DNA of 64,000 bases from an uncultured Alphaproteobacteria bacterium (GTDB taxonomy: Bacteria; Pseudomonadota; Alphaproteobacteria; Puniceispirillales; Puniceispirillaceae): NCBI GenBank assembly GCA_913048595.1, contig CAJWVJ010000002.1:1-64000 (forward strand). The letters are read 5' to 3'. Positions 22,484-33,560 of the stretch are shown in pieces. The notes below the pieces were generated by a model that was not told the DNA's origin, searched no databases, and saw only the letters and a program-made list of their open reading frames with translations. The stretch's first letter is position 1. Each line of letters begins with the position of its first letter. The translations under genes were made by a program, and so were the position numbers.

Positions 22484-23884
22484 ATGGCAAGCGAAACGAA
22501 TTTCGATCTGATTGTTGTTGGCGGCGGCCCGGGCGGCTATGTCGCGGCGATCCGTGCGGCGCAGCTGAAGATGAAGGTGGCGCTTGTCGAGCGCGAGCAT
22601 CTTGGCGGCATCTGCCTGAACTGGGGCTGTATCCCGACCAAGGCGCTGCTGCGCGCGGCGGAACTTCGCCATTCCATCGACGAGATGAAGGAGTTCGGCA
22701 TCACCGTCAGCGGCGAGGTCAGCATCGATCTGCCAGCTGTGGTGAAACGCTCGCGCAACGTCGCCGGACGCCTGTCGACCGGTGTGGCGCATCTTCTGAA
22801 GAAGAACAAGGTCACCATCTTCGACGATATGGCGACGCTTGGCAAAGCCGTGTCCGGCCGCCGCGAGGTCAAGCTTGGCGGGGGCGGCACGCTGTCGGCC
22901 AAACATGTGATCCTGGCCACCGGCGCGCGCGCCCGCGCACTTGACGGTATCGAGGCGGACGGCAAGACCATCCTGACCTATCGCGAGGCGATGGTGCCGG
23001 AAAGCATGCCGAAATCACTTGTCATCATCGGCTCGGGGGCCATCGGCTCGGAATTCGCCTCCTTCTATCTCGACATGGGTGTCGAGGTGACGCTGGTAGA
23101 GGCGATGGACCGGATTCTGCCTGTCGAGGATGCGGAAATCTCTGATTTCGTGCAGAAAGCCTTTACCAAGCGCGGGATGAAGATCATCACCGGCGCGCGT
23201 CTTGCCGGTCTCGACAAGGCGTCGGGAGGTGTCACCGCGCGGTTCGAGGGCGATCTGGCACCGGTCACGGCCGACCGTGCCATCCTGGCCGTCGGGATTA
23301 CCGGCAACACCGAAAAGCTTGGTCTCGAGGGCACTGCAATCAAGGTCGATCGCGGCCACATCGTGACCGACCAGTGGGGCGCGACGGGCGAGCCCGGCGT
23401 CTATGCCATCGGTGATGTGACCGGCCCGCCATGGCTGGCGCACAAGGCAAGCCATGAAGGCATCATTTGTGTCGAGAAGATAGCCGGCGAAAAGCATGTC
23501 CACGCCATCGGCGAGGGTGCGGTGCCGGGATGCACCTATTGCCGCCCGCAGGTGGCCTCGGTCGGCATGACCGAAGCCGCGGCAAAGGATGCCGGCCATG
23601 ATATTCGCGTCGGCAGGTTCCCGATGCTGGCGAATGGCAAGGCCATCGCGCTTGGCGACGATCAGGGGCTGATTAAGACCATTTTCGACAAGAAGACCGG
23701 CGAACTGCTTGGCGCGCATATGGTCGGACCGGAGGTGACGGAACTGATTCAGGGATACGCCGTGGCCCGCACATTGGAGGCCACCGAGGCCGAGCTGATG
23801 CAGACCATCTTCCCGCATCCCACCCTGTCCGAAGCGATGCATGAATCGGTCCTTGACGCATATGGTCGCGCCATCCATTTCTAG
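22484..23884 (+). CDS. lpdA: Dihydrolipoyl dehydrogenase
   Basis: GGICLNWGCIPTKALL redox-active disulfide; start MASETNFD. Confidence 0.95.
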   Translation: MASETNFDLIVVGGGPGGYVAAIRAAQLKMKVALVEREHLGGICLNWGCIPTKALLRAAELRHSIDEMKEFGITVSGEVSIDLPAVVKRSRNVAGRLSTGVAHLLKKNKVTIFDDMATLGKAVSGRREVKLGGGGTLSAKHVILATGARARALDGIEADGKTILTYREAMVPESMPKSLVIIGSGAIGSEFASFYLDMGVEVTLVEAMDRILPVEDAEISDFVQKAFTKRGMKIITGARLAGLDKASGGVTARFEGDLAPVTADRAILAVGITGNTEKLGLEGTAIKVDRGHIVTDQWGATGEPGVYAIGDVTGPPWLAHKASHEGIICVEKIAGEKHVHAIGEGAVPGCTYCRPQVASVGMTEAAAKDAGHDIRVGRFPMLANGKAIALGDDQGLIKTIFDKKTGELLGAHMVGPEVTELIQGYAVARTLEATEAELMQTIFPHPTLSEAMHESVLDAYGRAIHF

Positions 23885-23948
23885 GGTGCCGGCCACAGCT
23901 TACCCGTGCTACCACACCGCCGTCGATATGAAGGACTGACTGACACGC

Positions 23949-24902
23949 ATGCCGCAGGTCAACACCACCAAGGGCGCCGAGCGCCATCCCGAAAAACGGC
24001 GCAATCCCGACCGGCCGCAACCGCGCCGGCCGGAATGGCTCCGCGTGAAGGCACCTGTATCTGCGGAATATGCCGAGACCCGCTCGCTCATGCGCGAGCA
24101 CAATCTGGTCACGGTCTGTGAAGAGGCGGCCTGCCCGAATATCGGCGAATGCTGGGCGCAGAAACATGCGACCATGATGATCCTTGGATCGGTCTGCACA
24201 CGGGCCTGCGCCTTCTGCAATGTGGCAACGGGCCGGCCTGACCTTCTCGACCCGCATGAGCCGGAAAATGTTGGCGCGGCGGTCGCCAAGCTGGCGCTGC
24301 GCCATGTGGTGATCACCTCGGTCGACCGCGATGATCTCGATGATGGCGGCGCGCTGCATTTCGCGCAGACCATCACCGCCATCCGCGCGCAATCCCCGGG
24401 CACCACCATTGAAATCCTCACCCCCGATTTCCTGCGCAAGGACGGGGCCCTCGAGGTCGTAGTCGAGGCCCGGCCCGACGTGTTCAACCACAATATGGAA
24501 ACGGTGCCGCGCCTCTACCCGTCGATCCGCCCCGGCGCGCGCTATTTCCATTCGCTGTCGATCCTGCAGCAGGTGAAAAAGCTCGACCCGTCGATCTTCA
24601 CCAAATCCGGCATCATGGTCGGGCTTGGCGAGAGCGACGAGGAGGTGGGCCAGCTGATGGACGACCTGCGAAGCGCGGATGTGGATTTCATGACCATCGG
24701 GCAGTATCTGCAGCCGACCCCCAAGCATGCGCCTGTTGACCGGTTCGTTGAGCCGGCGATCTTCGAAAGCTATTCCAAGCTTGGCAAGGCGAAGGGTTTC
24801 CTGCTGATGTCGGCGACACCGCTGACCAGGTCCTCCTATCACGCGGATGCCGATTTCGCGGCTCTTCAGGACGCGCGCAACGCCGCGCTTGCGAAGGGCT
24901 GA
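23949..24902 (+). CDS. lipA: Lipoyl synthase
   Basis: [13 protein letters not shown] and radical [13 protein letters not shown]. Confidence 0.96.
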   Translation: MPQVNTTKGAERHPEKRRNPDRPQPRRPEWLRVKAPVSAEYAETRSLMREHNLVTVCEEAACPNIGECWAQKHATMMILGSVCTRACAFCNVATGRPDLLDPHEPENVGAAVAKLALRHVVITSVDRDDLDDGGALHFAQTITAIRAQSPGTTIEILTPDFLRKDGALEVVVEARPDVFNHNMETVPRLYPSIRPGARYFHSLSILQQVKKLDPSIFTKSGIMVGLGESDEEVGQLMDDLRSADVDFMTIGQYLQPTPKHAPVDRFVEPAIFESYSKLGKAKGFLLMSATPLTRSSYHADADFAALQDARNAALAKG

Positions 24903-24919
24903 AATGGCAGGGGCCTGAG

Positions 24920-25393
24920 ATGACTGTTCACGCTGAAAAGAGGGTAATCCCATACCGCCCGGAAGAGCTCTATGCGCTTGTCGCTGACGTGAAGCGCTAT
25001 CCGGAATTTCTTCCATGGTGCATGGCGGCGCGGATCCGTGAGCAGGATGAGCGCGCGCTGACAGCCGATCTGATCATTGGCTTTCAGATGTTCCGTGAGA
25101 GATTTACATCTTACATTGATTTAAATCCGGAACAGCTTGAAATAAATGTGAAATATGCGGAAGGCCCCTTTCGGTATCTTAGCAATAGCTGGCGTTTCCT
25201 GCCGCATCCGGACGGGTGCGAAATCGACTTCTATGTGGATTTCGAATTCAATTCGCGGCTGCTTCAGTCGGTGATCGAAACGCTGTTCACCGAGGCGGTG
25301 AAGCGGATGGTCAAGGCGTTCGAAGACCGCGCCAATGTTCTGTATGGTCGCCCGCAGGCACCTCTGAGCGGGCGCAGCATCCCGCAATCGTGA
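24920..25393 (+). CDS. RatA/COQ10-family SRPBCC protein
   Basis: YRPEELYALVADVKRYPEFLPWCMAARI; conserved position after lipA. Confidence 0.85.
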   Translation: MTVHAEKRVIPYRPEELYALVADVKRYPEFLPWCMAARIREQDERALTADLIIGFQMFRERFTSYIDLNPEQLEINVKYAEGPFRYLSNSWRFLPHPDGCEIDFYVDFEFNSRLLQSVIETLFTEAVKRMVKAFEDRANVLYGRPQAPLSGRSIPQS

Positions 25394-25403
25394 CTGGCGG
25401 GGC

Positions 25404-25898
25404 CTAGTCGCTCATTCCCTTCAGCAGAAGCGCAAGCGCGGCATTGGCTGCCGCCACGCGCACCGCGTCGCGATCTCCCGAGAAGACATGGCGGTTGGTC
25501 GTTACATCCCCGCCGCGCACAGCCATCCCGAACCAGACAAGCCCGACAGGTTTTTCAGCGCTTCCACCTCCCGGTCCGGCGATTCCGGTGATGGCGACCC
25601 CCACATGGCTCTGCGGCGCGGCGGCAAGCGCCCCGGCGGCCATTTCGGCGGCGGTTTCGGACGACACGGCGCCATGGGCTGTCAGGGTCGCCGCAGACAC
25701 GCCGAGGCAATCCGACTTGGCTTCATTGCTGTAGGTGACAAAGCCGCGGTCAAGCACGGACGAGGCCCCGGCGATATTGGTCAGTGTCGCCGCCACCATG
25801 CCGCCGGTGCAGGATTCGGCCGTCACCAGCATCCTGCCGCTGTCCGTTCCGGCGGCGATCACCCGCGCGGCAAGCGCGATATCGACAGAAGGACTCAT
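25404..25898 (-). CDS. pncC: CinA C-terminal family nicotinamide-nucleotide amidase
   Basis: TAESCTGGMVAATLTNIAGAS, VAITGIAGPGGGSAEKPVGLV. Confidence 0.88.
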   Translation of the reverse strand: MSPSVDIALAARVIAAGTDSGRMLVTAESCTGGMVAATLTNIAGASSVLDRGFVTYSNEAKSDCLGVSAATLTAHGAVSSETAAEMAAGALAAAPQSHVGVAITGIAGPGGGSAEKPVGLVWFGMAVRGGDVTTNRHVFSGDRDAVRVAAANAALALLLKGMSD

Positions 25899-26386
25899 CC
25901 CGCGCCCCCCATGGCAAACGCGACGGTCCATTGCATGGCAATCAGGCAGGCTGCGGCCAGTACGCCGGCGACGATGTCATCGGCCATTACACCGATCCCG
26001 CCGGGAAGCGCTTCGGCCATTTTCACAGGTCCCGGCTTGGCCACATCAAAGACGCGGAACATCACAAAGGCGGCAACCCACCAGCGCCAGTCGAGAGGCA
26101 CCACCAGAAGCGCGATCCACTGGCCGGCCAGCTCGTCGATGACAATTTCCGAAGCGTCCTTCTCGCCGGAATGGGCCTCATAGACATTCGCCGCCTTCAC
26201 CCCGAGGATACAGGCAAGAAGGGTGGCAATCTCAAGAACCCAGCCGCCGGCCATGGCAAGGCCGACAGCCGGCAGACACGCCGCTGCCGAGCCAAGGGTG
26301 CCCGGGGCAGGGCGCGTCCTGCCGATCCGCCCCATCGTGGCGATGGCGATCCAGGCGTGGTGTTCCATCTGCCGCATGCGTGTCAT
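25895..26386 (-). CDS. pgpA: Phosphatidylglycerophosphatase A
   Basis: [18 protein letters not shown]-type [12 protein letters not shown]. Confidence 0.85.
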   Translation of the reverse strand: MTRMRQMEHHAWIAIATMGRIGRTRPAPGTLGSAAACLPAVGLAMAGGWVLEIATLLACILGVKAANVYEAHSGEKDASEIVIDELAGQWIALLVVPLDWRWWVAAFVMFRVFDVAKPGPVKMAEALPGGIGVMADDIVAGVLAAACLIAMQWTVAFAMGGAG

Positions 26387-27618
26387 GTCGCCAGTCCGAA
26401 CAGCAGGCTGGCAGCGGCCTGTGCGGCGATACCTTCGCCGCGGCCGGTAAAGCCGAGCCCCTCTGAGGTGGTCGCCTTGACGGCCACACGCTCGAGATCG
26501 ACGCCGGCAAGGGCGGCGATACGCGCGCGCATGGCGTCACGGTGCGGGCCGATCTTCGGTTGCTCGCAGATCAGCGTCAGGTCGAGATTGAGGATGGTGG
26601 CCCCGCGTGCCGCGCAGCGTTCGGCGGCGAACGCCAGGAACTGCCCGCTTTCCGCGTCCGTCCAGCGCGCATCGGATGGCGGGAAATGCGATCCGATATC
26701 GCCCTCGGCCAACGCGCCGAAGATCGCGTCACACAGCGCGTGAAGCCCGACATCACCATCCGAATGGGCGGCAAGTCCGCGGTCATGCGGAACCGCGACG
26801 CCGGCAAGCATCACCGGCCCGGACCTGTCACCGAATTTATGAACATCGAACCCGGTGCCGGTGCGGATGTCGGGGGCAGGGTTATGGCTTGTCATGAACA
26901 TCTCTCCGTCGCCAGCAAGGGCCGCCAGAATGTCAAAGTCACGCGGTGTCGTCAGTTTCCAAAGCCTTTCGTCGCCGAGAACAGTGGCAATCTGGCCGCC
27001 CGCCGTCTCGACAAGCTGGATATCGTCGGTGATCTCGGCCGCTGGATCATGCCTGTCATACAGTGCCAGCAGATGGTCGTGCCGGAATATCTGCGGCGTC
27101 TGGGCGCGGCCCAGATTGGCCCGCGATGTGGTGCCGTCGACGCGGCCGCCGGCAAGTGTCTTCAGCGTATCGACGACCGGCAGGACGGGAAGTGCCGCGT
27201 GCACATCTGCCTTCATGGCTTGCGCCAGCGCGCTGATCATCTGCTGCGAGAGAAGCGGGCGCGCCGCATCATGGATGGCGACAAGCCCGGCGTCGCTGTC
27301 GGCGGCTGCCAGCCCGGCGCGCACCGAATCCTGCCGCCTGGCGCCGCCGGTGGTGATCGCCACCTGGTCTTCATCTGCCAGCCGGCCTAGCGCGTCCTGC
27401 GCCGCCTGCTGGCGTCCCTCGGCCACGACAACAACAATCCGCCCTGTCGCCGGATGACGCAGGAACGCATCCACTGAATAGGCCAGAACCGCGCGTCCGC
27501 CAAAGTCACGGAACTGCTTTTCCAGCCCGCCGCCCATGCGCGCGCCGCCCCCCGCCGCGACAATGATGGCGGTCAGGCTGCTGCTGTCTGGTGGTGATGC
27601 ATTCGCGGAGGCTGTCAT
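26383..27618 (-). CDS. ispDF: Bifunctional IspD/IspF
   Basis: Isp[15 protein letters not shown] and Isp[32 protein letters not shown]. Confidence 0.95.
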   Translation of the reverse strand: MTASANASPPDSSSLTAIIVAAGGGARMGGGLEKQFRDFGGRAVLAYSVDAFLRHPATGRIVVVVAEGRQQAAQDALGRLADEDQVAITTGGARRQDSVRAGLAAADSDAGLVAIHDAARPLLSQQMISALAQAMKADVHAALPVLPVVDTLKTLAGGRVDGTTSRANLGRAQTPQIFRHDHLLALYDRHDPAAEITDDIQLVETAGGQIATVLGDERLWKLTTPRDFDILAALAGDGEMFMTSHNPAPDIRTGTGFDVHKFGDRSGPVMLAGVAVPHDRGLAAHSDGDVGLHALCDAIFGALAEGDIGSHFPPSDARWTDAESGQFLAFAAERCAARGATILNLDLTLICEQPKIGPHRDAMRARIAALAGVDLERVAVKATTSEGLGFTGRGEGIAAQAAASLLFGLAT

Positions 27619-27829
27619 GATGTTCCTGTGGCTACCGGTTTCTTATCTCCAATGCACGCGGCGAAGTCCATGATTATCGGGCAATGGCCTGCCAGCAGGG
27701 CGATGGCTGGCAGATGGCCGAAATGACTGGCAATTCTGCCTGTATTTGGGGCAATATGCCCGAAATTTCAGCACCCGGCGGTCTGTGAAAGGTTGCCGGT
27801 GACCAACCTGACCTGACGGGACTTCGGCC

Positions 27830-28828
27830 ATGGGCCTGACCATAGGTGGAATCACTGTGCCGCATGCCGCCATCCTCGCGCCGATGTCGGGGGTGACGGA
27901 CATGCCATTCCGGCGTGCCGTTCGGCGTGCCGGCGGCGGGCTTGTGGTCACGGAAATGGTGGCAAGCGCAGCCATCCTTCGCAAGGTCCGCACCGAAATG
28001 CGCAAGCTTCGCATGGATACGGTCAGCGAGGTGCCGCTGTCGGTGCAGCTTGCCGGCTGGGACCCGCAGATCATGGCTGATGCGGCGCGCATCGCCGCAG
28101 ATCTTGGCGGCACTTTCATCGACATCAATATGGGCTGCCCGGCGAAGAAGGTGACGGGCAAGCTGTCAGGCTCCGCCCTGATGCGGGATGAACCGCTTGC
28201 CGGCGCCATTCTCGAGGCGGTGGCCAAGGCCGTCGACGTGCCGGTGACACTGAAGATGCGGCTTGGCTGGGATGATGACAACCTGAACGCCCCGGTGATC
28301 GCCCGCATGGCGGCGGACGCCGGTATCGCCATGATCGCCGTCCACGGCCGCACCAGGTGCCAGATGTATAACGGGTCGGCCGACTGGCAAGCGGTTCGCG
28401 CCGTTGTCGAGGCTGTTCCCATGCCGGTCGTCGTGAACGGCGATATCCGTGGGCTCGATGATGTGGACAGCGCCATGCGGCAAAGCGGCGCGGCCGGGGT
28501 GATGATCGGCCGCGGCGCGCAGGGACGTCCCTGGCTTCTGGCGCAGGCGGGCGACTGTCTGCAGGGCCGCGCTGTCCGTCCGGACCCGTCGGTGGCCGAA
28601 CGCCACCGCATGATGCGGCTTCACCTTGATGACATGCTGACCCATTACGGCGCGCCGGCGATGCGGCTGGCCCGCAAACATATTGCATGGTACGCGCATG
28701 GACTTCCCGGCGCGGCCGCGCTTCGTGATGTGGCAAATAACACCACTGATGCCGGGACGGTGTTCCGCGCCGTGGACCAGTTCTTCGCCGAGCTGAGCGA
28801 TAACGCGGTTCAGGAAGCGGCGGCCTGA
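27830..28828 (+). CDS. dusB: tRNA-dihydrouridine synthase B
   Basis: [33 protein letters not shown]. Confidence 0.93.
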   Translation: MGLTIGGITVPHAAILAPMSGVTDMPFRRAVRRAGGGLVVTEMVASAAILRKVRTEMRKLRMDTVSEVPLSVQLAGWDPQIMADAARIAADLGGTFIDINMGCPAKKVTGKLSGSALMRDEPLAGAILEAVAKAVDVPVTLKMRLGWDDDNLNAPVIARMAADAGIAMIAVHGRTRCQMYNGSADWQAVRAVVEAVPMPVVVNGDIRGLDDVDSAMRQSGAAGVMIGRGAQGRPWLLAQAGDCLQGRAVRPDPSVAERHRMMRLHLDDMLTHYGAPAMRLARKHIAWYAHGLPGAAALRDVANNTTDAGTVFRAVDQFFAELSDNAVQEAAA

Positions 28829-29931
28829 TGGACGAAATCCTTGCCCCCGACCCGCAGACGGAAGCCGCGCATATTCTGGCAAGCCTGCCGAACCCGGTGT
28901 TTCTTCTGGACAGCAAGGACCGGTTCCTGTTCCTCAATCATGCCGCCGAGATGTTCTTCGATTCCAGCGCGTCGATGCTGAAGGGAACCGAATTGGCTGG
29001 ACAGATACCGGCTGATTCCAACCTCATGGCCCTGCTGGCGAGGGCGCGCTCGCAGATGGCATCGGTTGCCGATCAGGGCATCGAGGTGGCCAGCCCGCGC
29101 ATCGGGATGAAGCTGCTGAATGTGCAGATCGCGCCCTTTGGCGACCGCAGCAGCCAGGAAGGGCGGATGCTTGTGACATTGCAGGAGCGCGCGCTGGCCG
29201 AACGGCTTCGCGGACAATCGATGTTCCACGGGGCGGCGCGGTCGATTTCGGCGATGGCGGCGCTTCTGGCGCATGAGGTGAAGAACCCGCTTGCCGGCAT
29301 AAAGGGCGCAGCCCAGCTTCTTCAGACAGACCTGTCGCCGGAAAACCAGGAATTCGCCCGCATGATTGTCGAGGAAACCAACCGCGTGACGGCGCTTCTC
29401 GACAGAATGGAGGGCATTGCCGGTGGCGGGCAGGTAGCGCTGGCACCTGTGAACATCCATGAAGTGCTTGATCATTGCCTTCGCATCGCCTCGGCGAGCT
29501 ATGGCGCGCATATGAGTGTGCGCCGCCGCTATGATCCTTCTCTGCCGCCGGTGGACGGGCATCGCGACCTGCTGATCCAAGCCTTCCTAAATATCATTAA
29601 AAACGCGTTTGAAGCAACTGAAAATAAATCAGAATTAACGGTTATTACTTCCTATTCAAGGGGGCGGCGTCTGAGTGGTGCCGGGGCGGCGCGGCTACAT
29701 GTGCCAATCCAGGTCGAGGTGATTGACGGTGGCCCGGGCATCCTGCCGGAGCTTCGCGACAACATCTTCGACCCATTCGTGTCCGGCAAGTCGGGGGGAA
29801 GTGGCCTCGGGCTGGCGCTTGTCGCCAGCGTCGTGGCGGACCATGGCGGCCTTGTCGAGGTGGACTCCGTGCCCGGGCGCACCGTGTTCCGGATCAACTT
29901 CCCGCCGGCCGGCCGCGAGGGCGCGCCATGA
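28828..29931 (+). CDS. ntrB: Nitrogen regulation sensor kinase NtrB
   Basis: PAS, H-box LLAHEVKNPLAGIKGAAQLL, N-box, G-boxes; ATGA-type overlaps on both sides. Confidence 0.92.
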   Translation: MDEILAPDPQTEAAHILASLPNPVFLLDSKDRFLFLNHAAEMFFDSSASMLKGTELAGQIPADSNLMALLARARSQMASVADQGIEVASPRIGMKLLNVQIAPFGDRSSQEGRMLVTLQERALAERLRGQSMFHGAARSISAMAALLAHEVKNPLAGIKGAAQLLQTDLSPENQEFARMIVEETNRVTALLDRMEGIAGGGQVALAPVNIHEVLDHCLRIASASYGAHMSVRRRYDPSLPPVDGHRDLLIQAFLNIIKNAFEATENKSELTVITSYSRGRRLSGAGAARLHVPIQVEVIDGGPGILPELRDNIFDPFVSGKSGGSGLGLALVASVVADHGGLVEVDSVPGRTVFRINFPPAGREGAP

Positions 29932-31364
29932 CGGTGAAGCCGGCGCATATCCTTGTGGCCGAGGATGACAAGTCCGTGCGGCTTGTGGTGCAGCAGGCGC
30001 TGGCCCGCCAGGGTTATACCGTGCAGTCGAGCGGCACCGCGGCCGGGCTGTGGAAGCTGATCGAAAGCGGGCGCGGGGATGTGCTGATTTCCGATATCGC
30101 CCTTCCGGACGGCGATGCGCTGGACCTGCTGCCGCGCATCCAGCAGCACCGGCCTGACATGCCGGTGATCGTGATGAGCGCGCGTTCGACCCTTCTGACA
30201 GCGGTGAAGGCCCAGCAGACGGGCGTGTTTGAATATCTGCCAAAGCCGTTCGAGCTTCGCAGCCTTGTCGAGGCCACCGACCGCGCGGTTGGCAGCATTG
30301 GCCAGTCACAGCCTGTCACCGCCTCGCAGCCGGGCGTGGAAGAAGGCGGGCCTCTGGTTGGCAGGTCGCGCCCGATGCAGGACATCTTCAAGGCCATGGC
30401 GCGCGTTGTCAGCACTGATCTGACCGTGCTGATCACCGGCGAGAGCGGCACCGGCAAGGAACTGGTGGCCCGCGCCCTTCACGACCTGGGGTCAAGGCGC
30501 GCCGGCCCGTTCGTGCCGATCAACATGGCGGCGATCCCGCGCAACCTGGTGGAATCCGAGCTGTTTGGCCATGAAAAGGGTGCCTTTGTCGGCGCGGACA
30601 GCCGCATGTCTGGCCGGTTCGAGCAGGCTGAAGGCGGCAGCCTGTTCCTTGACGAGGTCGGCGACATGCCGCCGGAGGCGCAGACGCGGCTTTTGCGGGT
30701 TCTTCAGGATGGCGAATATCTGCCTGTTGGCGCGAACCGGCCGGTTCGCGCCAATGTCCGCATCATCGCCGCGACCAATCACAATCTGCAGCATCTGATG
30801 CAGCAGGGGCTGTTCCGCGAGGATCTGTTCTACAGGCTGAATGTCGTGCCGTTGCGCCTGCCGCCGCTTCGCGAGCGGACCGAGGATATCGCCCCGCTGG
30901 TCAATCATTTCCTGAAACAGGCATCTGCCGGCGGCTTGCCGGCCAAGCGGTTTTCGCCGGATGCCATTCGCGCGCTGGCCGCCTGGAACTGGCCAGGCAA
31001 TGTGCGCGAACTGGAAAATCTTGTGCGCCGGCTTCTGGTGCTTGTTGGCGAGGACATCATTTCCGCCGATATGGTGGACTCCGAGCTTGCCTCCGTGCGT
31101 CCGGTCGAGGTGCCGTCGATCGAGGCAGAGAGTCTGTCGGAAGTCGTTGACCAGCACATCCGGAAATATTTCGATACGCTGGAAGGTGCGATGCCGCCTG
31201 CCGGGCTTCACGCCCATATTCTGCGTGAGGTCGAACATCCGCTGATCCTCGCCACCCTCGAGATCACCCGCGGCAATCAGGTAAAGGCGGCCGAGATTCT
31301 CGGCATCAATCGCAACACGCTTCGCAAGCGTATTCGTGAACTCGGAATCTGGTCGGGACGATGA
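29928..31364 (+). CDS. ntrC: NtrC-family response regulator with degenerate GAFTGA (GAFVGA)
   Basis: Receiver domain, AAA+ GESGTGKE, GAFVGA at 30579-30596, Fis-type C-terminus. Confidence 0.92.
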   Translation: MTVKPAHILVAEDDKSVRLVVQQALARQGYTVQSSGTAAGLWKLIESGRGDVLISDIALPDGDALDLLPRIQQHRPDMPVIVMSARSTLLTAVKAQQTGVFEYLPKPFELRSLVEATDRAVGSIGQSQPVTASQPGVEEGGPLVGRSRPMQDIFKAMARVVSTDLTVLITGESGTGKELVARALHDLGSRRAGPFVPINMAAIPRNLVESELFGHEKGAFVGADSRMSGRFEQAEGGSLFLDEVGDMPPEAQTRLLRVLQDGEYLPVGANRPVRANVRIIAATNHNLQHLMQQGLFREDLFYRLNVVPLRLPPLRERTEDIAPLVNHFLKQASAGGLPAKRFSPDAIRALAAWNWPGNVRELENLVRRLLVLVGEDIISADMVDSELASVRPVEVPSIEAESLSEVVDQHIRKYFDTLEGAMPPAGLHAHILREVEHPLILATLEITRGNQVKAAEILGINRNTLRKRIRELGIWSGR

Positions 31365-33547
31365 GCAATACGGCTTCCACGACAGCGCGCCGCGGCCTTC
31401 TGCTGCGCTTTTCCGAGAACCGCATCGGCTATCTTGCGGTTCTTGCGGCGCTCGGCATTGGTATCTACACCATATACACCCTGGCCCAGTTCGACCCTGC
31501 GCAATCCGACGGCAGCCATCTGACGGCCCTGATTGCGGTGGATGTGCTGGCGGTGATCATCGTCGGGGCGTTTGTGATCCGGCAGATTCTGCGGCTGTGG
31601 GTGGAACGCCGCCAGAAGATGGCGGGCTACCAGCTTCACTGGCGGCTTGCGCTGCTGTTTGGGGGGGTGGCGGCGCTCCCGGCTGTGATCACGACCGCCT
31701 TCGCGCTGTTTGTTGTCGATTATTCGCTTCGCGGGTGGTTCGCCGACCGCATCTCGACGGCGGTGACCGGGTCGGTGCAGGTGGCGGATGCCTATTATGA
31801 TGAACATTCCAGCTCGATCCGCAGCGATGTTCTGACCATCGCCAATGACGTCAACCGCGAAGCCTTCAAGCTTCTGAACGATCCCAACCTTCTGAACCAG
31901 TATCTGACCAACCAGGCCGTTCTGCGCAACCTGTCCGAGGCGATCATCCTTGACGGGACAGGACAGGTGGTGGCGCAGTCGAGATTCGCATTTGCCATTA
32001 CCTTCACCAGCGTCGGCGATGGCTGGATCGACCAGGCCCGCAATGGCGAGGTCGTGATCCTGCGTGGCGACGAGACGAACAAGCTTCGCGCCGCAGTGAA
32101 GCTGAACAGTTTTGTCGACGCTTATCTGTTCGTCAGCCGCTTCATCGACCGGTCGGTGCTGGATGCCGTTGACAACACGCGGCTGGCCGCTGCCGACTAC
32201 CAGCAGCTTGGCATCCGGCAGCTGGACCTTCAGGTCAGCTTCGCCTTTGTCTTCGGGCTGATTCTGGTGCTTCTTCTGATCACCGCCCTGTGGATCGGTC
32301 TCAATCTCGCGACAGCCATCGTCGAACCGCTGGGCTCGGTGATCGCGGTTGCCGAGCAGGTGCGCGGCGGCAATCTGTCGGAACGGGTGCCGGCCGGTCT
32401 CGAATTGGACGAGATTGCGCGGCTTGGCCTGTCCTTCAACGGCATGCTCGACGAGCTGGTGCGAAGCCGCGAACAACTGGTGCAGGCGAATATGCAGATC
32501 GACCGGCGCCGGGAATTCACCGAGGCGGTTCTCAGCGGGGTTTCCTCCGGGGTGATCGGTCTCGACAAGGATCAGAAGGTGACACTTCCGAACATTGCCG
32601 CGCTGCAGCTTCTGGGGCTTTCCGATGCCGAGATGATTGGCCGGAAGCTTGCCGATGTGGTGCCGGAATTCGCCGGGCTGGTGGCCGCCGGCACGGCGCG
32701 CCGGCGCAAGCTCGCCGAAGACCAGATCATTCTCGATCGGGGCAGCAGCAATATCACCCTACGGGCGAAGATCGCCACCGAGCGGGTTGACGGGCAGGTC
32801 ATCGGCTATGTCGTCACCTTCGATGATGTCACCGATCTGCTCACGGCCCAGCGAAAGGCGGCCTGGTCGGATGTCGCGCGGCGGATCGCGCATGAAATCA
32901 AGAACCCGCTGACCCCGATCCAGCTTGCCGCTGACCGCCTGCGCCGCAAATACCGTCCCGAGGACGAGACGGCGAGCGAGCAGTTCACCGAATATCTGTC
33001 GATCATCGGCCGCCAGGTTGACGATATCGGCCGCATGGTCGACGAGTTTTCCGACTTTGCCCGCATGCCGCAGCCGGTGATGAAGGAACTGTCGCTTGCC
33101 GCGCTGGCGCGCGGGCAGGTCGCGCTTTATGAAGCGCAGAATGTCACCTTCACCACCGATCTGGGGGATGACGGTGACGGCGGCCTGGTGCTGGGGGATG
33201 CCGGGCTGCTGCGCCAGGCCCTGACCAATGTCATTCAGAACGCCCTCGATAGCCTTGACGGGGCTGGACGGGACGATCCGCAGATCCGGCTGGCGATGAC
33301 AGTGAATGACGGCTTTGTCAGTCTTATGATTTCCGACAACGGGCCGGGCTTCCCGAAAAGCGACCGCGCATCCCTGCTGGAGCCTTATGTGACCAAGCGC
33401 GACAAGGGAACCGGGCTTGGGCTCGCCATCGTCAGCAAGATCGTTAAGGACCATTCCGGCGAGCTTGAGCTTGCCGATTCGCAGGGGGGCGGCGCCTGCG
33501 TCGTCATCAAATTGCCGCAATATGGCGCTGCAGATGTATCCGCATGA
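31361..33547 (+). CDS. ntrY: Nitrogen regulation sensor kinase NtrY
   Basis: Multi-TM N-terminus, HAMP, PAS, RRIAHEIKNPLTPIQLAADRLRRKY. Confidence 0.93.
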   Translation: MSNTASTTARRGLLLRFSENRIGYLAVLAALGIGIYTIYTLAQFDPAQSDGSHLTALIAVDVLAVIIVGAFVIRQILRLWVERRQKMAGYQLHWRLALLFGGVAALPAVITTAFALFVVDYSLRGWFADRISTAVTGSVQVADAYYDEHSSSIRSDVLTIANDVNREAFKLLNDPNLLNQYLTNQAVLRNLSEAIILDGTGQVVAQSRFAFAITFTSVGDGWIDQARNGEVVILRGDETNKLRAAVKLNSFVDAYLFVSRFIDRSVLDAVDNTRLAAADYQQLGIRQLDLQVSFAFVFGLILVLLLITALWIGLNLATAIVEPLGSVIAVAEQVRGGNLSERVPAGLELDEIARLGLSFNGMLDELVRSREQLVQANMQIDRRREFTEAVLSGVSSGVIGLDKDQKVTLPNIAALQLLGLSDAEMIGRKLADVVPEFAGLVAAGTARRRKLAEDQIILDRGSSNITLRAKIATERVDGQVIGYVVTFDDVTDLLTAQRKAAWSDVARRIAHEIKNPLTPIQLAADRLRRKYRPEDETASEQFTEYLSIIGRQVDDIGRMVDEFSDFARMPQPVMKELSLAALARGQVALYEAQNVTFTTDLGDDGDGGLVLGDAGLLRQALTNVIQNALDSLDGAGRDDPQIRLAMTVNDGFVSLMISDNGPGFPKSDRASLLEPYVTKRDKGTGLGLAIVSKIVKDHSGELELADSQGGGACVVIKLPQYGAADVSA

Positions 33548-33560
33548 ACAGGGCAGCAGC

